A stretch of DNA of 64,000 nucleotides from Mortierella sp. BCC40632 (GCA_011634665.1 WAEK01000006.1:62001-126000); one strand, 5' to 3'; counted from the stretch's first letter, positions 35,530-47,226 are shown. Program-made: numbers and translations. The notes: generated by a model not told the origin, from the letters alone.

Positions 35530-37698
35530 TTATTGGTTGTCCCCTGTTACGGAGGTCTGACCTTTGTCCTTGTCCTGACCATCCTCATCCATGGCCTTGC
35601 CATCGCCAGCGTCTGCCTCCCTCTCTGGGCTGTTCATCTCAACATCGCCACCCTCGACTCTATCGTCATCGCGGTTGTCCTGGATAGCGCTCTCTTTGGT
35701 ATTCTCGGACTCGTCAGCCTTTTCTTGCATCTCGTTATCCTTCTTTGCTTCACTTTCGTCATCTGAATTTTTGTCCTCCTCCTTGTCCTCCTCCTTGTCC
35801 TCCTGCTCGTCCTCCTTCTTATCTTCTTTCTCTTCCTCCTTCTCTTCCTCCTCTTCTTTGGACTCTTCTTCAGGCTCTGGTGGCCTGTTGTCGTGTTCAA
35901 TATCATCCTTCAGGCTCAAGTAACCATAATCCAGATTGGCCGTTACTTTTCCATACAGATGGATGTACTGGCGGGCACCAAGCCGCATAGCTCGCCACAA
36001 CCTTGACCGCTCAAGCTCTTCTTTTTCTTCGCGACTGATTCCCAGTCCTCCTCGTCCTGATCCAATGAATGGGTTCTCGAGGTAGTCATCAATGGTGCGT
36101 GGGGGGATAATTGTTCCGAGTCTGGAATAAGCCGTTGTGTTTTCTGCAGCTTTGCGCCAAAGTTCGCTTAGCGAGGCACTTCCTAGCTTCTGTTTTAGAG
36201 GCGCAAGAGATTGTGCCAATTTTTGACGTTTGATTCGTGTAGATTCTATTTCCTCTGTTGAAAGCTGCTGCTTCTCAAACGGATGACATGACTCTGCTTT
36301 CCATTGGATCTATTCATAAAGCGAGAATTAATTGCAAAAAGGACCGTTAGAATGCATGCGTAGAAGTGAAGGTCATATAGCAGAGTTTTTTTTTTTTTGC
36401 TCTCTTAGGAAAACGCTCCATTCAAGGACCACAAGACATTTTAGCATACCCAGTTCTCTTCATGAGCAAGAATAGCCTTGACAGTACTCAAAAAGCCCTT
36501 GTCACCAGACTCGTGTCCGATCGTTGATAGCACCTTCATAACCCTCGGACTGATTCTTTCTGTCCACTCCCGATCAGCATCCTCTAGGACCCACTGTGGC
36601 TGAATTGATTTGTTGGGTGTGGCGATTTTGGCATATGCTTCCTTTGCTGCTTGACTGTGTCCTTGAAGATATTGGATAAGAATCAGAAATTGAACCAAAA
36701 TGTGTTTCCTGAAGTATGGATCTGCCATCTGTTGAAAATAAAGAAAAAATATCCTTGCCAAGTTAAATGATTGTCGATATCTCCCCTCATCCAGATTTTT
36801 TTCATGGATCACTCACCTCAAGTTTAAGCAACTTTGGGCTTGTTAGAAACTTTGGATAATATATCGTTGAGCCATGGGAGCTCTCCTTTGTTGGCGCAGC
36901 TTTCCGCTTCGTGGATAAAGGTGAATCGTCCTTCGCGGATGAATCTGTATCCGTGTTGGCTCCAATGGCTCCTGAAGCTTCTGAGGATGAGTCTAGTATT
37001 TGATCCGCAGTCGTTTGAACTTGACCATGTGTCTTTTCTGCTTCTCCAATGGCAACAAATCGATCAATGGTGTTATCTATTCCCTGTCGTAGCTTTGTAA
37101 TGTTGTTTGGGGAATTGATCAAAGATGTGGGGTTGCTGAAGAACGCCTGTAGTCCCCAGAATTCCGAGTAAAACTTTGGATCATCGCCACCTAGACTTCC
37201 TTCCTCCCGATCTTGTAAGTCCTTGTCAGTATTAGAGTCTATTTTTGGTGAGAGGAGACAACTACAAATTAATCCAATGTTGGGAGAATATCTGCCCAGT
37301 TGATCTTGTGGATCTAGTAAACCAGTTGCTTCAAAACTTTTTTTTTCTTTTTCTTCTTTTCAAGAATACCTTCATCTACATCCATCTTCTCGCCGAAAGG
37401 AGCTTTGGTAGAATCCAAGTCTGGTACAACTGAGGCATCATCTCCTTCGAGATGAGTGACATTCTCAATATTGAAATCGCCCTTCAAATTGACACCTGAG
37501 CGCTCCGTCAGAGGAAACACGCTCGAAAGCAACATCAAGATCCGACCACAGAAAACAGTATTTTTGGCCTTAGAAAGTCGGCGAAGCAATTCATTGCAGA
37601 GTCGGAGAAGTGTCAATCCCTTGCCACGTCCTGCAATCATATTCTAGAACAGTCCCGCGCCATGTGAGAATCGTATCCAAAATGGAGGGGAGGGGAGG

Positions 37699-37734
<36 letters not shown>

Positions 37735-38502
37735 TGGAAGAGTCAGTCTCTTGTGCAATCCTTAACCACTCCATCGGATCGTTTGCTCTTTTTTTGTTTT
37801 CATCGATACTTAAAAAGCCATTGTCACTAGTAGGTATTATTACCACTGTGAGTCGTTCCACACGCGACTCGAGATAATCATAAATATGCTCACTGCACTC
37901 CACGGTTTGGAAATCCAGAATCTCTTCAATATAGTTGATGGGCGAAGCATGATCGACCAGCTCAAGCTCTGAACAACGCAAAACAAAGTCGAGGCACCGG
38001 AACATAGCATCTTTGAGGTTGACAATGTCAGATCCATGCTCGTCCTAAAAGGTAAAAAAAAAAAAATACCAAAGTATTCATGAGTGGAGGCAATCCTAGA
38101 GGCTAGCTCAAGCTCTCGTATCATAAGCATCTTCATTTTTCTGGGCTAAACCGTTCCGGGTTGAGGGTCAAGAGGGTCCCGGATATTGAGCCAAGTGTCG
38201 TGCTTATGAAATAAAATAGTCTGTACCTGGATAGAGATCAGCTTCATCCTGAATGCTCCTTCCAAAAGAGTTGCCCGATCCAGGGCTGTGTATTGACTGA
38301 TGGAAGGAAGGAGAATCTCATGGATGGACGCGTCGAGGGCATTAGGCCGATTCTTGAATGGGGCATTATTATCTTTTTGAGCATCGGTTTTGGTGGCGAG
38401 GAGAGTCTGTGTGGGTGGTGGAGCGTTTTGGGCTTGCTCAAGGATCGTCGTGATGACCGCAACGGTGTCGATCAGCGGAGCAAAAGGTGGTAAAGATAAC
38501 AT
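35530..38502 (-). CDS. THO complex subunit 1 (THOC1/HPR1), transcription-coupled mRNP assembly
   Basis: Subunit of THO/TREX in the nucleus, coupling transcription elongation to mRNA export. Exons: 38502-38227, 38044-37844, 37643-37370, 37238-36817, 36728-36450, 36309-35530, giving 743 aa with all phases consistent. Diagnostic stretches: [18 protein letters not shown], the core [20 protein letters not shown] then [38 protein letters not shown], and [16 protein letters not shown] followed by WTERISPRV. After [15 protein letters not shown] and the [11 protein letters not shown] region, the C-terminus is an extreme Glu/Lys/Asp-rich tail of about 110 aa rather than the death domain seen in animals. 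It is head-to-head with the RS-YTH gene (314 bp), which also acts in RNA processing. Confidence 0.92.
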
Positions 38503-38816
38503 GATCTCGAGATCTGTGATTAGGGAGGGGGCGTGACAGGTCGTTCAAATGAACGCTATGATGGAGGAAAGGGGGAAAATAGAGTGACAAAAACAACAGA
38601 TGTCGAGCTGTGGAGAGAGGCCAATCAACAGCTAATGAACATTGGTCGCTCTAGAGAATGTGATGCTGAAAATGCTGGCTCTCCGAAAACTAACTGCTGT
38701 GATCGCAGTCACTCTCTCCCCTTTTAGATCTGGCTACCAACACCCACCTCAACCACTTATTCTTCAAACTTTGCTGAACCAGCTGCAGCCAAGCTGAAGA
38801 GACAGCAAAGCCCAGG
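38503..38816. promoter_or_regulatory. Short bidirectional promoter region between THOC1 and the RS-YTH gene
   Basis: 314 bp between divergent start codons. No TATA box is seen. Both genes act in mRNA metabolism, so co-regulation is plausible but inferred. Confidence 0.6.
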
Positions 38817-41333
38817 ATGGAGAACATGAAAGCTGTCCTCGACTGGTCTGATGACGATGTTGACGATTTGCTTCAAGATGAACAGATGATGGTTGCCTCA
38901 ATACAAAACAAACGTGATAACTCCAACACCCAGCAAACCACGACGGGACCACCGCCGGAACCAAGAAATAGGAACCAAGGAAAAGGCGACCATTCTTTTT
39001 CTCAACGTGCTTTTAGCAACATGGAACCAGGAAGAGGCTTCACCCGCGATTACAGAGACTCGAAACCCTATGGTCGCCCACCTCTACTCAGCACTCGTTC
39101 TGATATACGCTCTGAAATCGATGCCATGTCAGACAAGTTGAGCCGACTCGAGAGTGGGAACAAGACTTTTTTCAGCAGGAGCAAGACTCGTGGAGAGGAC
39201 TCGCCTACATCTGGATCACCTCAGAGAGGAAGGTCCCCAGCGCATTCAAGACGCCGGACCGATGATGGATATTCACGGGGACGAGGCACCACAACTGGCG
39301 AATCATCCTCACACAGGTCCGGAGATAAATACTCCTCTTCAAGATACAGGGGTTATTCCAACTCTAGAGAGCGCTACGACCAGGATTCGCGCTCACGAAG
39401 GCGGTCGCGCAGTTGGTCACGCCGGAGACGTAACGGTAGTCGATCTCGAAGTGATTCTCGGACTCGCACAAGAGGACGATCAAGAGAAAAGATTCCCTCA
39501 GGCTCGTATAGTAGGTGGTCGCAGCGAAGAAGCTGGAGTAGAGGCAGGAGCAGGAGCAGGGACTGGAACAGGGACTGGAGCAGGAGCAGGAGCAGTGGCA
39601 AGAGCAGGAGCGGGAGCGGGAGCAGGAGCGGGAGCCGAGAGAAAACCCAGTTTACCCAAGGAAGAGCTAGCTACGACAAATCGTCTCAATCAAGGAAAAG
39701 AAGATCTCACAGCAGGTCTCCTCCAACAAGACCTTTGGTATCAAGTTCGGAAGAAAGGAAACCAGCTACACCTCTTGTACATCATCCGTCTATCCAAACC
39801 TTTGGCAGTGATTTTAAAACAGATCCCGATTCTTCAGTTCAGACATTGCCAGCCGAGCGGATTAAACCAGAAATTGAGGACACTGTCCCAAGCGCCTTAC
39901 TCTCAAACTCGACGGCTCAGCCATCCTTGAATACTCTTGTGCAGCCTTCCCAGCTCAAAGAAACATTTAAGCTCTGTGATAACGGTAAATGCAGCTTTTT
40001 TTTTTTTCTTTCCCTAGCCAACTTGTTATAGTGATAGCAAGAGCCTTTGATTTTCTTTTTTATTTATTTATGTTTCTTAACACTGTACATACTTATGGAT
40101 CCTGGTTTTTATTTAGAATCAAAGCCTGATCAAAACGCTGCCACTAGAAGATACTTCATCATGCGCTGCAAGGGTAATGCGCTGGAAGAGGCTATGACAC
40201 AAGTAAGTTGTATTTTTCTCTTCTACTGGGTTCCAAGATCATATTTCAGATTCATCTTTTCCTTCATTTTACACAAGCAGAGGCTGATCTTGCAATGGTG
40301 TCTAGAACTGGTGGCCAACAAGTCCTCTTTACCATGAAAAAATTACAAGCAAAGGTGAAAAAAAAAAAAAAAAAAAAAAAGAACCAGGATGGCTAATAAT
40401 TTGCTCCGCGTTCTTTTAATACTGATTCCAGTCGCAATAAGAGGATCCCGGGGGGGTTTTTTTCTGACGATATCATTTTTTCGCTATCAATCAATAGTTC
40501 TCAAGCTCTGTATTCTTGATTTTTACAGAGCACTTGTCTGGCGAGTTTTGTGGAGTTGCGAGAATGACCTCGGAGATCACCTGGTTACCCAACAAGACTA
40601 TCTGCGACATTTCCAAATACCGACAACGGATGGCCATTGAGTGGATTAGCAAGCAAGTAGCCTGTTCTCAAGGAGACCTCTCCCCCATTTTTTTCTTTTC
40701 AACCATGGTCTTGCTAGCGTACTGACTCTCTAAAAACAAACTGTCTCTTGTCTGTGCACTAGATGTAAAGTGTCATATCAATCAATCAAGACAACGCTAG
40801 GACTAAAATCGTATGAAATCCATTGTCGGCATGGCCAAGAAATCGTTCAGTCTGCGGGACAGTTGGTGTTTCAACGGTTAGCGGAGTTGGGCAGGACCAC
40901 ATCCAACTCAGCTACCATCACAAATGCCGTCAGTGTCTATGGTACCAAGAACACACCCTCTACTTCAACCTCCAAGAATCTATCGTTGCAACCCAATACT
41001 CGTATGCCCCTTGTCTATGCACAGGTCCCACAGAAACGGCCCCTATCCCCCACACCAGACTTTATCTTGCTTCAACAAGACAGGATCAGCTCTCCTGAAC
41101 CACGGCCTCAAGACATTGTGAGTCCTGCGGCCATGTTTGAGATGCATGATGAGGATTTGAAGATGGAAGGAAGCCCTGAGGTGGGATCTCCACCTCGATC
41201 GCCTAGGATAACTACTCCGATGAAATTTTCGTTGGTCCCTGCTAATCTTTCCAAGACTCAGAGAAAGAAACAACGCAAGCTGGCTCGATTAGCCCCCCTG
41301 AACTTTCCAAAGTCGACATATGGAGGCTCTTAG
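38817..41333 (+). CDS. RS-rich YTH-domain protein, probable m6A RNA reader (YTHDC1/Mmi1-like)
   Basis: Predicted 683 aa. Exons: 38817-39984, 40117-40202, 40250-40354, 40531-40652, 40763-41333. The N-terminus is acidic (WSDDDVDDLLQDEQ). Residues about 120-310 are an Arg/Ser/Asp/Gly low-complexity region (SRSRRRSRSWSRRRR), as in nuclear splicing-speckle proteins. The YTH domain begins about 399 (TRRYFIMRCKGNALEEAM) and continues QQVLFTMKK, then HLSGEFCGVARMTSEITWL, MAIEWISK and LKSYEIHCRHGQEI. Trp471 fits a YTH cage position. The usual first cage Trp falls in exon 3, which reads IHLFLHFTQAEADL and lacks Trp. Intron 4 needs a GC donor (gcaagt), and intron 3 needs the second AG of cagag to keep frame. 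A phase-consistent alternative was not found. The C-terminal tail is Ser/Pro-rich and ends basic (KTQRKKQRKLARL). Confidence 0.85.
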
Positions 41334-41376
41334 TGAATTTGCGACCCCTCTTGCCTCCCTCTCATTGAATCCATCG

Positions 41377-41378
<2 letters not shown>

Positions 41379-41414
<36 letters not shown>
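41379..41414. repeat. Poly-A run between convergent genes
   Basis: 36 A's in the 185-bp gap between the stops of the YTH gene (plus) and BCP1 (minus). Confidence 0.9.
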
Positions 41415-41416
<2 letters not shown>

Positions 41417-41518
41417 GCAAGTGTCCTATCGATTTGCATAAAGTCCTGTATTACTGGAGCGGTCTAGGAGGGAGGGGAGGGGAGGGAGGGGGAAGGAAGA
41501 GTATCATTCATGAAAGAA

Positions 41519-41935
41519 TTACTCCTGAGACATATTGGCCATGAGTTGAACCACCTCTGGGATCTTGCTCTTGTGAATCAACATCATCCGCCGACCTGGC
41601 GCAATACCAAAATCCTCAAAGCTATTCATCGATTCGGCAGCCGAGGGGGGGGTCGTGAACTTGTAATCGTGCTTGTGTTCAGCAAACTGCTCGAGGATTT
41701 CGTCTTCTGGATGCATGAAAAAGACAGTTGGTTCAGCCATTCTGGTCTTTTTCCTGTTGGGTTTGGGCGCATTGTCGTCATCGTCCATGTCGTTCTTGGG
41801 AGCGACTTCATGATATGTTGGGGAGAGCATCAGGAAGTAGTCAAAGTTGAATGGCAAACCCTACAGATGTAAAAGGAGTTGGAATAAAAGTCGTCTTAGC
41901 TTTTTTTTTTTTTTTTTTTCCAAGTTTACCATCTC

Positions 41936-41967
<32 letters not shown>

Positions 41968-42750
41968 CTTGTACATGGAAAGAGCATTACCTCTTCAATG
42001 GCCCAGTTGACTTCATCCAGCATCATTTTCCACATAGGGGGCGCTGTCTCAGCAGGCATATTAATAAACCGCTCACTAATGATCAATCCGACCTGGCTCT
42101 TGGAGTTTGCACTCAACAATTCCTTGAGTTTGGTGTTCATCTTTTCATTCTGCTTTGATTTTGTCCAGACATAATCACGGATCTGAGTCAAGACTTCGCT
42201 TTGCTTGGGTGCCGATGAAGATCCTCCAGCGGCAGAAGCCTTTTGTTGTGGGTGATACAGACGTTGGTTGATGTTCAAAACGGTCAACAACGAGAATGGA
42301 TCCGAGTCAGTGCCGTTGACTTTGATGGTCGTTCCGACATTGGCCTGGCCCACAACGAGATCCGCAAGCTCCGAGAGAGCAAAGAGATGGGCGTCACTAG
42401 CAAAGTGTTGGCCAAGAAGATTCTTAACGGCATGAAAGTCATCCTCTTTGGGGTCAAAGAATTCAAAGTCGACATTGATAATGTCCTAGGGAAATCAATT
42501 GACGGGGATCGTAAAAGAATAAAAGATATTTGAAGTCAGGACCGTGTTGAGGCTCCTTCAGGTTGTCACAGAGAGAGAGAGAGAGAAGGTAGAACTTCTT
42601 CCCTCAGTCTGGTTACTAGGGATGATGCAAGAATGTGGTGAATGTGCATACTTCTTCCCCATCCGAACCGGATTCATCCTCGGCCTCCTCATTGCTCTCC
42701 ATCTCAATGTCCTCGTTCTCGTGCTTTTCGTCTGCCTTGCGTTTGCTCAT
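41519..42750 (-). CDS. BCP1: BCP1/BCCIP family protein (ribosomal protein chaperone, nuclear export factor)
   Basis: In yeast Bcp1 chaperones Rpl23 and is needed for nuclear export of Mss4. Exons: 42750-42652, 42485-41991, 41860-41519, giving 311 aa, all in phase 0. The N-terminus is short and acidic (MSKRKADEKHENEDIEMESN). The family core follows: DIINVDFEFFDPKEDDFHAV, LLGQHFASDAHLFALSELAD, GTTIKVNGTDSDPFSLLTVL, and the hallmark GLIISERFINMPAETAPPMW. Exon 3 encodes FNFDYFLMLSPTYHE and EPTVFFMHPEDEILEQFAEH, then a C-terminal helix (IPEVVQLMANMSQE). Intron 2 carries two long T-runs on the plus strand (41901-41920, 41941-41967). Length and order match the family. It lies downstream of the DsbA-like gene on the same strand. 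Confidence 0.94.
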
Positions 42751-42836
42751 TGCGACTCTTGATCGGTTCCAGACTTGTGCTGATCTCTAATCTCTCTCTC
42801 CCTCTCTCTTGACCCAAAAAAAAAAAAAAAAAAAAA

Positions 42837-42882
42837 AACAAAAAAAAAAGCTGTCACAAAAAAAAAAAAAAAAAAAAAAAAA
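42837..42882. repeat. Double poly-A run
   Basis: Two A-runs interrupted by a few bases in the 162-bp spacer between BCP1 and the oxidoreductase gene; boundaries are approximate. Confidence 0.7.
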
Positions 42883-42912
42883 ACGGCGAAGCGAATTCAT
42901 TCCATGTTTATT

Positions 42913-43701
42913 TCACAGAGCTTTGTTGAACACCTGCTCGAACGTTGAAGGGTCCTGAGCTCCCGAGAGGACATACTTGTCCTGGATAGTAATGTTGGGA
43001 ACTCCTTGGACACCGGAACGTCTTGCGCTCGCGATCTCAGCCTCAATCTCCTTCACACCTTGGTCCGACTTTAGGTATTGCTCCACCTCGGCCCGGTCCA
43101 ATCCCACCTTGACTGCCGACTCGACTAGCGTGGGAATCTCTCCACACTTGTCCTGCTCAAAGTAATTCTCAAAAAGCTCCTGAACCATCTCATCCTGCTT
43201 CCCATGTTTGGTCGCATATGCGATCAACCGATGCGAATTCATGGTGTTGACAATGGAGCCATTGTAGCTGAAGGCAATACCTTCCTCCTTGCCAACTTGA
43301 ATCATTCGATCACGAAGGAGTGGAGCACGCTCCGGTCCGAACTTTTGTGCATACATGGTCATCTTAGGGATAGGCGTCTTAGAAGAAGTGGGGTCCAGCT
43401 GGTAAGGGTGCCAGCTGACCTCAAACTGGACATCCTTGTTCTCAGGCTTTGACTCTTTGAAGCTGGTGATAGCTTTCTATTTAGTGATTTAGACAAAAGA
43501 AGGTTGCATAGCACGCCATTGTGTGAGTATATGCGCGATTGAAGGAAGTATGCCCACGAACGTGAATAGGAGAAAGAAAGGACTCTGTAAACAAGGCAGA
43601 CAAAAAGATTATGATACCTCGAGTCGCTTCTTGCCGATGTAGCACCAAGGGCAAACGGTATCGGAGACAATGTCGATCTTGATCGTTTTAGAGGTGGCCA
43701 T
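42913..43701 (-). CDS. DsbA-family thiol oxidoreductase, FrnE-like
   Basis: Thioredoxin-fold protein of the DsbA/FrnE group (glutathione S-transferase kappa relatives); the cytosolic or peroxisomal substrate is unknown. Exons: 43701-43618 and 43476-42913, giving 215 aa. The N-terminal strand and active site are IKIDIVSDTVCPWCYIGKKR, with CPWC at residues 17-20. The helical insertion includes FSYNGSIVNTMNSHRLIAYA, and the cis-Pro loop motif is GVQGVPNITIQDKYVLSGAQ. It ends DPSTFEQVFNKAL. No signal peptide is seen. The single intron (gtatca to atag) follows the active-site exon. Length is usual for the family. Confidence 0.93.
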
Positions 43702-45062
43702 GGTTCGAAAGAGTGGAAGGGAGCGCTGCATACACGAGAGTGGAAGAGAGGTTTGTCTTGGGTTTTTTTTTTTTTTTTGGAGTGAAAGAGAAAGATAAGA
43801 TTGGGTGACAAAAAAAAGAGGGAAATGGTCAGCTTTTAGCCTTGGGCGAGTTGCCCAACGCTTAATAATATATGCCGTACAGCAATTGTACGTACGCCAT
43901 TACTCAAGTTCCCAAACGACTTTGTGGTTTTTTTTTCTCAAGTCCGCAAGTGTATCATGTTTAGCGGGCATAGAACCAAAAAAGCGATGACAACGAGCGA
44001 AGAGAGCAATCTGAGCTTTGATGGGAGAAAGCCGTGGATAGAAAATACGCGTGAGGTTTGTCATTTCTGGATAAGAGGACTAGGCAGACAGGATCCTGTG
44101 CTCCTCTTGGGTTATTAACCGCCGCCATCATTTTTCCTTTTTAATACCTGGTCACAGCCCTCAGAAATACCGAGTAGGTCTTCCTCTTTATCCCATCTTG
44201 TGGGAGGAAGGAAGAAAGAAGGTCTTCATTAAATGAAAAACAATGAAAATTTAGCCTGGATCATAGAACTTGGGGAGACTGACTAAGCTTTCTGGGACAA
44301 GGAAGGAGGGTTCAAAGTTGGAGTGTGTCGCGTTTAACCCTAAGACGAGCATAAAATCAATAGGCAATCAACCTTGAACGCATCTCCCAACATAGTTTTG
44401 GGTTCAAAAAAAGAGAGAGAGGGCAGGGCAAGGCATGGCAAATGTACGACCAAACCTTTGAATCTCGAAGCAACAGAAAGCTGAAAGATGACAGTAACAT
44501 GGCCTGCTCACTCTCTAAAAAAAAACGCGTTCCCATTAGCACCAACGTCTAGGGAGGCCTCTTTCCGTTTTGTCATGGCCTGTCGTTGAAAAAAAAAAAA
44601 GGACGAGATGACCGATAAAGTAGGTGCTCTTTTTTACTTGGCTTTCTCTTTATTTTTCTTTTTTAGCTGGTTGGCACCTAATCGCAAGTACATGGATGCT
44701 CGGTTGGGTGGAGAAGGTAGATACTCAAGAAGAAAAGAGGCAAGAGATAGGTGAGGCGAGCGCATGACCAGGGGAACCATCGGGAGGAGGAGGAGGAAGA
44801 GGACGGTCGGTGACACGACAAGGGAGAGCCACCCCGCAGGGCGTGATTGGACAGCATCTGCACAGAGCTCGTTGTGCACTTTTTTTTTCACCCTCTCCAC
44901 AGAATACTACTTCTCTCTCGCACTCTTCTCTTACTCTTACTCTCTCTCCCTCCCTCTCTCTCACTTCGACGCACTGCCTCCTCTTCTCTTTTGCCTCCCC
45001 ACCCCTCACTCTTTCTTCCGTGCACTAACACACCAGAATCTTTAGTTTTCACCATTGGCAGC
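43702..45062. other. Intergenic region between the oxidoreductase and the MCFD2-like gene
   Basis: No gene is seen. It holds the divergent promoters and short T/A runs. The right end is CT-rich (44905-45010) just before the start at 45063. Confidence 0.5.
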
Positions 45063-45776
45063 ATGCGCTCCGCCTCTCTAATCTCTACACTCGGCCTGCT
45101 CATCGTCGCTGCCGCCACCGCTCATGCTGCAGGGTCCGGCATCCCAGGCAGTGGTCAACCCGATTCAGACCACAGCAACTATGGCGATATGCATAAGGCT
45201 AAGGAGTAAGCCAACAAACAATACTGCTGGCATCATCTCAAAAAAAAAAAAAAAAAAAAGAAAAGGAAAGGAAAGGGGCTAATGTGATGTTTTTGTTTGG
45301 CCCATTCACACGTCTGATGCTTCTCCTTCACTCTCTCGTAGGTTTGCAAAGGAGATGGGCGAAAAGGGCAAGAATCTGTCCGAGAAGGAAGAGCTCATGA
45401 TGCTCTTTTCATTGCATGACAGCAACAAGGACGGCTATCTGGATGGTATTGAGCTTCGGGCTGCTTTCAGTGACTATAACCAGGGCGGAAGCAGCGCCCA
45501 AGTCACTTTGCAGTCCATGAGCGATATGATTGACCATGTCATTCTGGAGGATGATCTTGACAACGAGTAAGTTGAGAGAATTATTTTTTTTTTTTTTTTC
45601 TCATAGGGAAGAGGGGTCAAATTGGCCAGCTTTTTTTTTTTTTTTTGGCTCATTAGTTGGTTGCGGTAGAGAGATGCAGTCTTTTGACTATCTTCTCTCT
45701 GTTCATTTTCTTCGTTTACAGCGGCAAGATCTCATGGGAAGAATACCTGATTAGCCAAAAGTACCATGAAGGATAA
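45063..45776 (+). CDS. Secreted two-EF-hand protein, MCFD2-like
   Basis: Predicted 140 aa. Exons: 45063-45205, 45342-45566, 45722-45776, in phase. Residues 1-22 (MRSASLISTLGLLIVAAATAHA) form a clear signal peptide. The mature protein has two EF hands. Loop 1 is DSNKDGYLDGIE (residues 74-85). Loop 2, DLDNDGKISWEE, is assembled across the second intron. The arrangement, the preceding NLSEKEELMMLFSLHD helix and the length resemble MCFD2, which with ERGIC-53/LMAN1 lectin exports glycoproteins from the ER. A general ER or vacuolar calcium-binding role is the alternative. No HDEL-type signal is present; the end is SQKYHEG. Confidence 0.85.
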
Positions 45777-46077
45777 CCAAGGAGTCGCAGCTGGAGACCA
45801 GGACCATTGAACGTAGCTCTCACTGGATAGAGTCATCTATTGAATACAGGGAACTCTTTTTATTGTCGTAACTATCACCAGTGCGGTTCACCTGTGGAGA
45901 AGGCCCCTTTTCTTTCCGCTTACTAAAGGAGGGGTGGGGAAGGGTCCATTATTGCTACCAGTCTAGAGAAATGAGTGCTTGCTTCAAAATGTGTCTGTCG
46001 GGTATATATGCAAGGTGGCCAGGAACCGTGCATGGAAGAAAGAGTGGAACACTGTTGAGCGATATCCATCCAAGCAT
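45777..46077. other. Gap between convergent MCFD2-like and SOM1 genes
   Basis: About 300 bp holding the two 3' regions; nothing else is seen. Confidence 0.6.
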
Positions 46078-46491
46078 CTAAGTATGTAGGACATTGCCAA
46101 GTGGGTCATAGACTGGCGTTACTTCGACCGTCGGCCGTCCTTTGCACCTACAGCAGCAACAGCAACAGCAACAAAAGGGTCGATTAGCTTCCTAAAAATG
46201 TTCTCATGTCTATTCATTGCCCAGGCGGGGTCATTGATACAGTCAATACTAAGTTGAATAAGCTTACTTCTTGAGCAGACGATATACAGGACGACAGACA
46301 ATGGCTTCTGACGAGAGATTACATTCGTATTGAACCAAGGAATAGAGCGAGCATTCACTCTTGTCAGTGGTCGGTGCATCCTTTGAGGAAGCAGACGGTG
46401 ACTGTGTTGATTCCTGATTCATTGTTGGACCTTTGGGGAGTGGGAGTGGATGCAAAGATGTTGAAATGGAGGCAGGACCTGAAGTATTCAT
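46078..46491 (-). CDS. SOM1: Mitochondrial inner membrane protease subunit SOM1 homologue
   Basis: Som1 is a small intermembrane-space protein associated with the Imp1/Imp2 inner membrane peptidase. Exons: 46491-46268 and 46147-46078, with donor gtaagc, acceptor tgtag, and phase preserved. The protein shows the family pattern: ECSLYSLVQYECNLSS, then IVCRPVYRLLKKCKG and TVEVTPVYDP. The four cysteines are spaced as in Som1 (C-x8-C, then VCxPxxRLxxxC). The final Cys is supplied only by the 23-codon second exon, which supports the splice. The first ATG gives 97 aa; an internal ATG at 46422 (A at -3) gives 74 aa, the length I recall for the yeast protein, and may be the true start. It is head-to-head with the TVP15-like gene. 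Confidence 0.85.
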
Positions 46492-46705
46492 GTGAAGACA
46501 TGATCAAATGGACCAGGACAAGACTCCTATCTCCGATCCAGGTGGCTTGTACCACATTTACGCGCAAGGGCACCACTCTCTACGTCTTTTGGGCATCATG
46601 ACTGGGCCAATGCTGTCGCACTAACACGTCTCAGTTGTGAAAGCAAGACATGCAGCGCCCTTCTGGAGAAAGACATGCCTCTGGATAAGAGTAAATAGCG
46701 TGACC

Positions 46706-46746
<41 letters not shown>

Positions 46747-47226
46747 GGAGAGGGAAGAGGCCCTGGAGCCCTGTCTGGCGGGAACGGACCCAGCTCGAAT
46801 AGAGAGTCCATGACGAGCGAAACCAGTCAAAGAGTAAAAAGAAAAAAAAAAGCGAGACATGGCAACATCATGTGCGTTTCCAGCATTGAGGTGCCTATGA
46901 AGATACCCTTACGACAACAACATTCACTTCTCCAGCATTACCGTCGCTTCTTCGTCTCACACACAACACACAACACACACAAATACACTCTCGCTTACTC
47001 TTACTCTCACCCATTATTTCTCTTTCTCCCTCTTTTTTTCTCTCTCTCTCTTTCTCTCTCTTTCTCTTCTTTCTTTCTTTCTCACAGCTTTTGTCTCTCA
47101 CTCCCTCACACTCATTTCCTCTTTAATTTCTGCTAAGTGGAGCTATCCCAATCCCTTCTTTCTCTCTTTTAGAAAGCCAGCACACTTTCTCCTCTCCCTC
47201 CTCCTTTCACTCTTCGGTCTTTCACT
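46492..47226. promoter_or_regulatory. Divergent region between SOM1 and the TVP15-like gene
   Basis: Contains (GA)n at 46711-46741 and CT-rich tracts (46985-47070, 47085-47185) leading to the TVP15-like start. Frames in it are antisense or repeat translations. No further gene is seen. Confidence 0.5.

Noticed and set aside
46374..46601. 75-codon plus-strand frame
   Set aside because: It is antisense to SOM1 exon 1, whose family cysteine pattern is clear.
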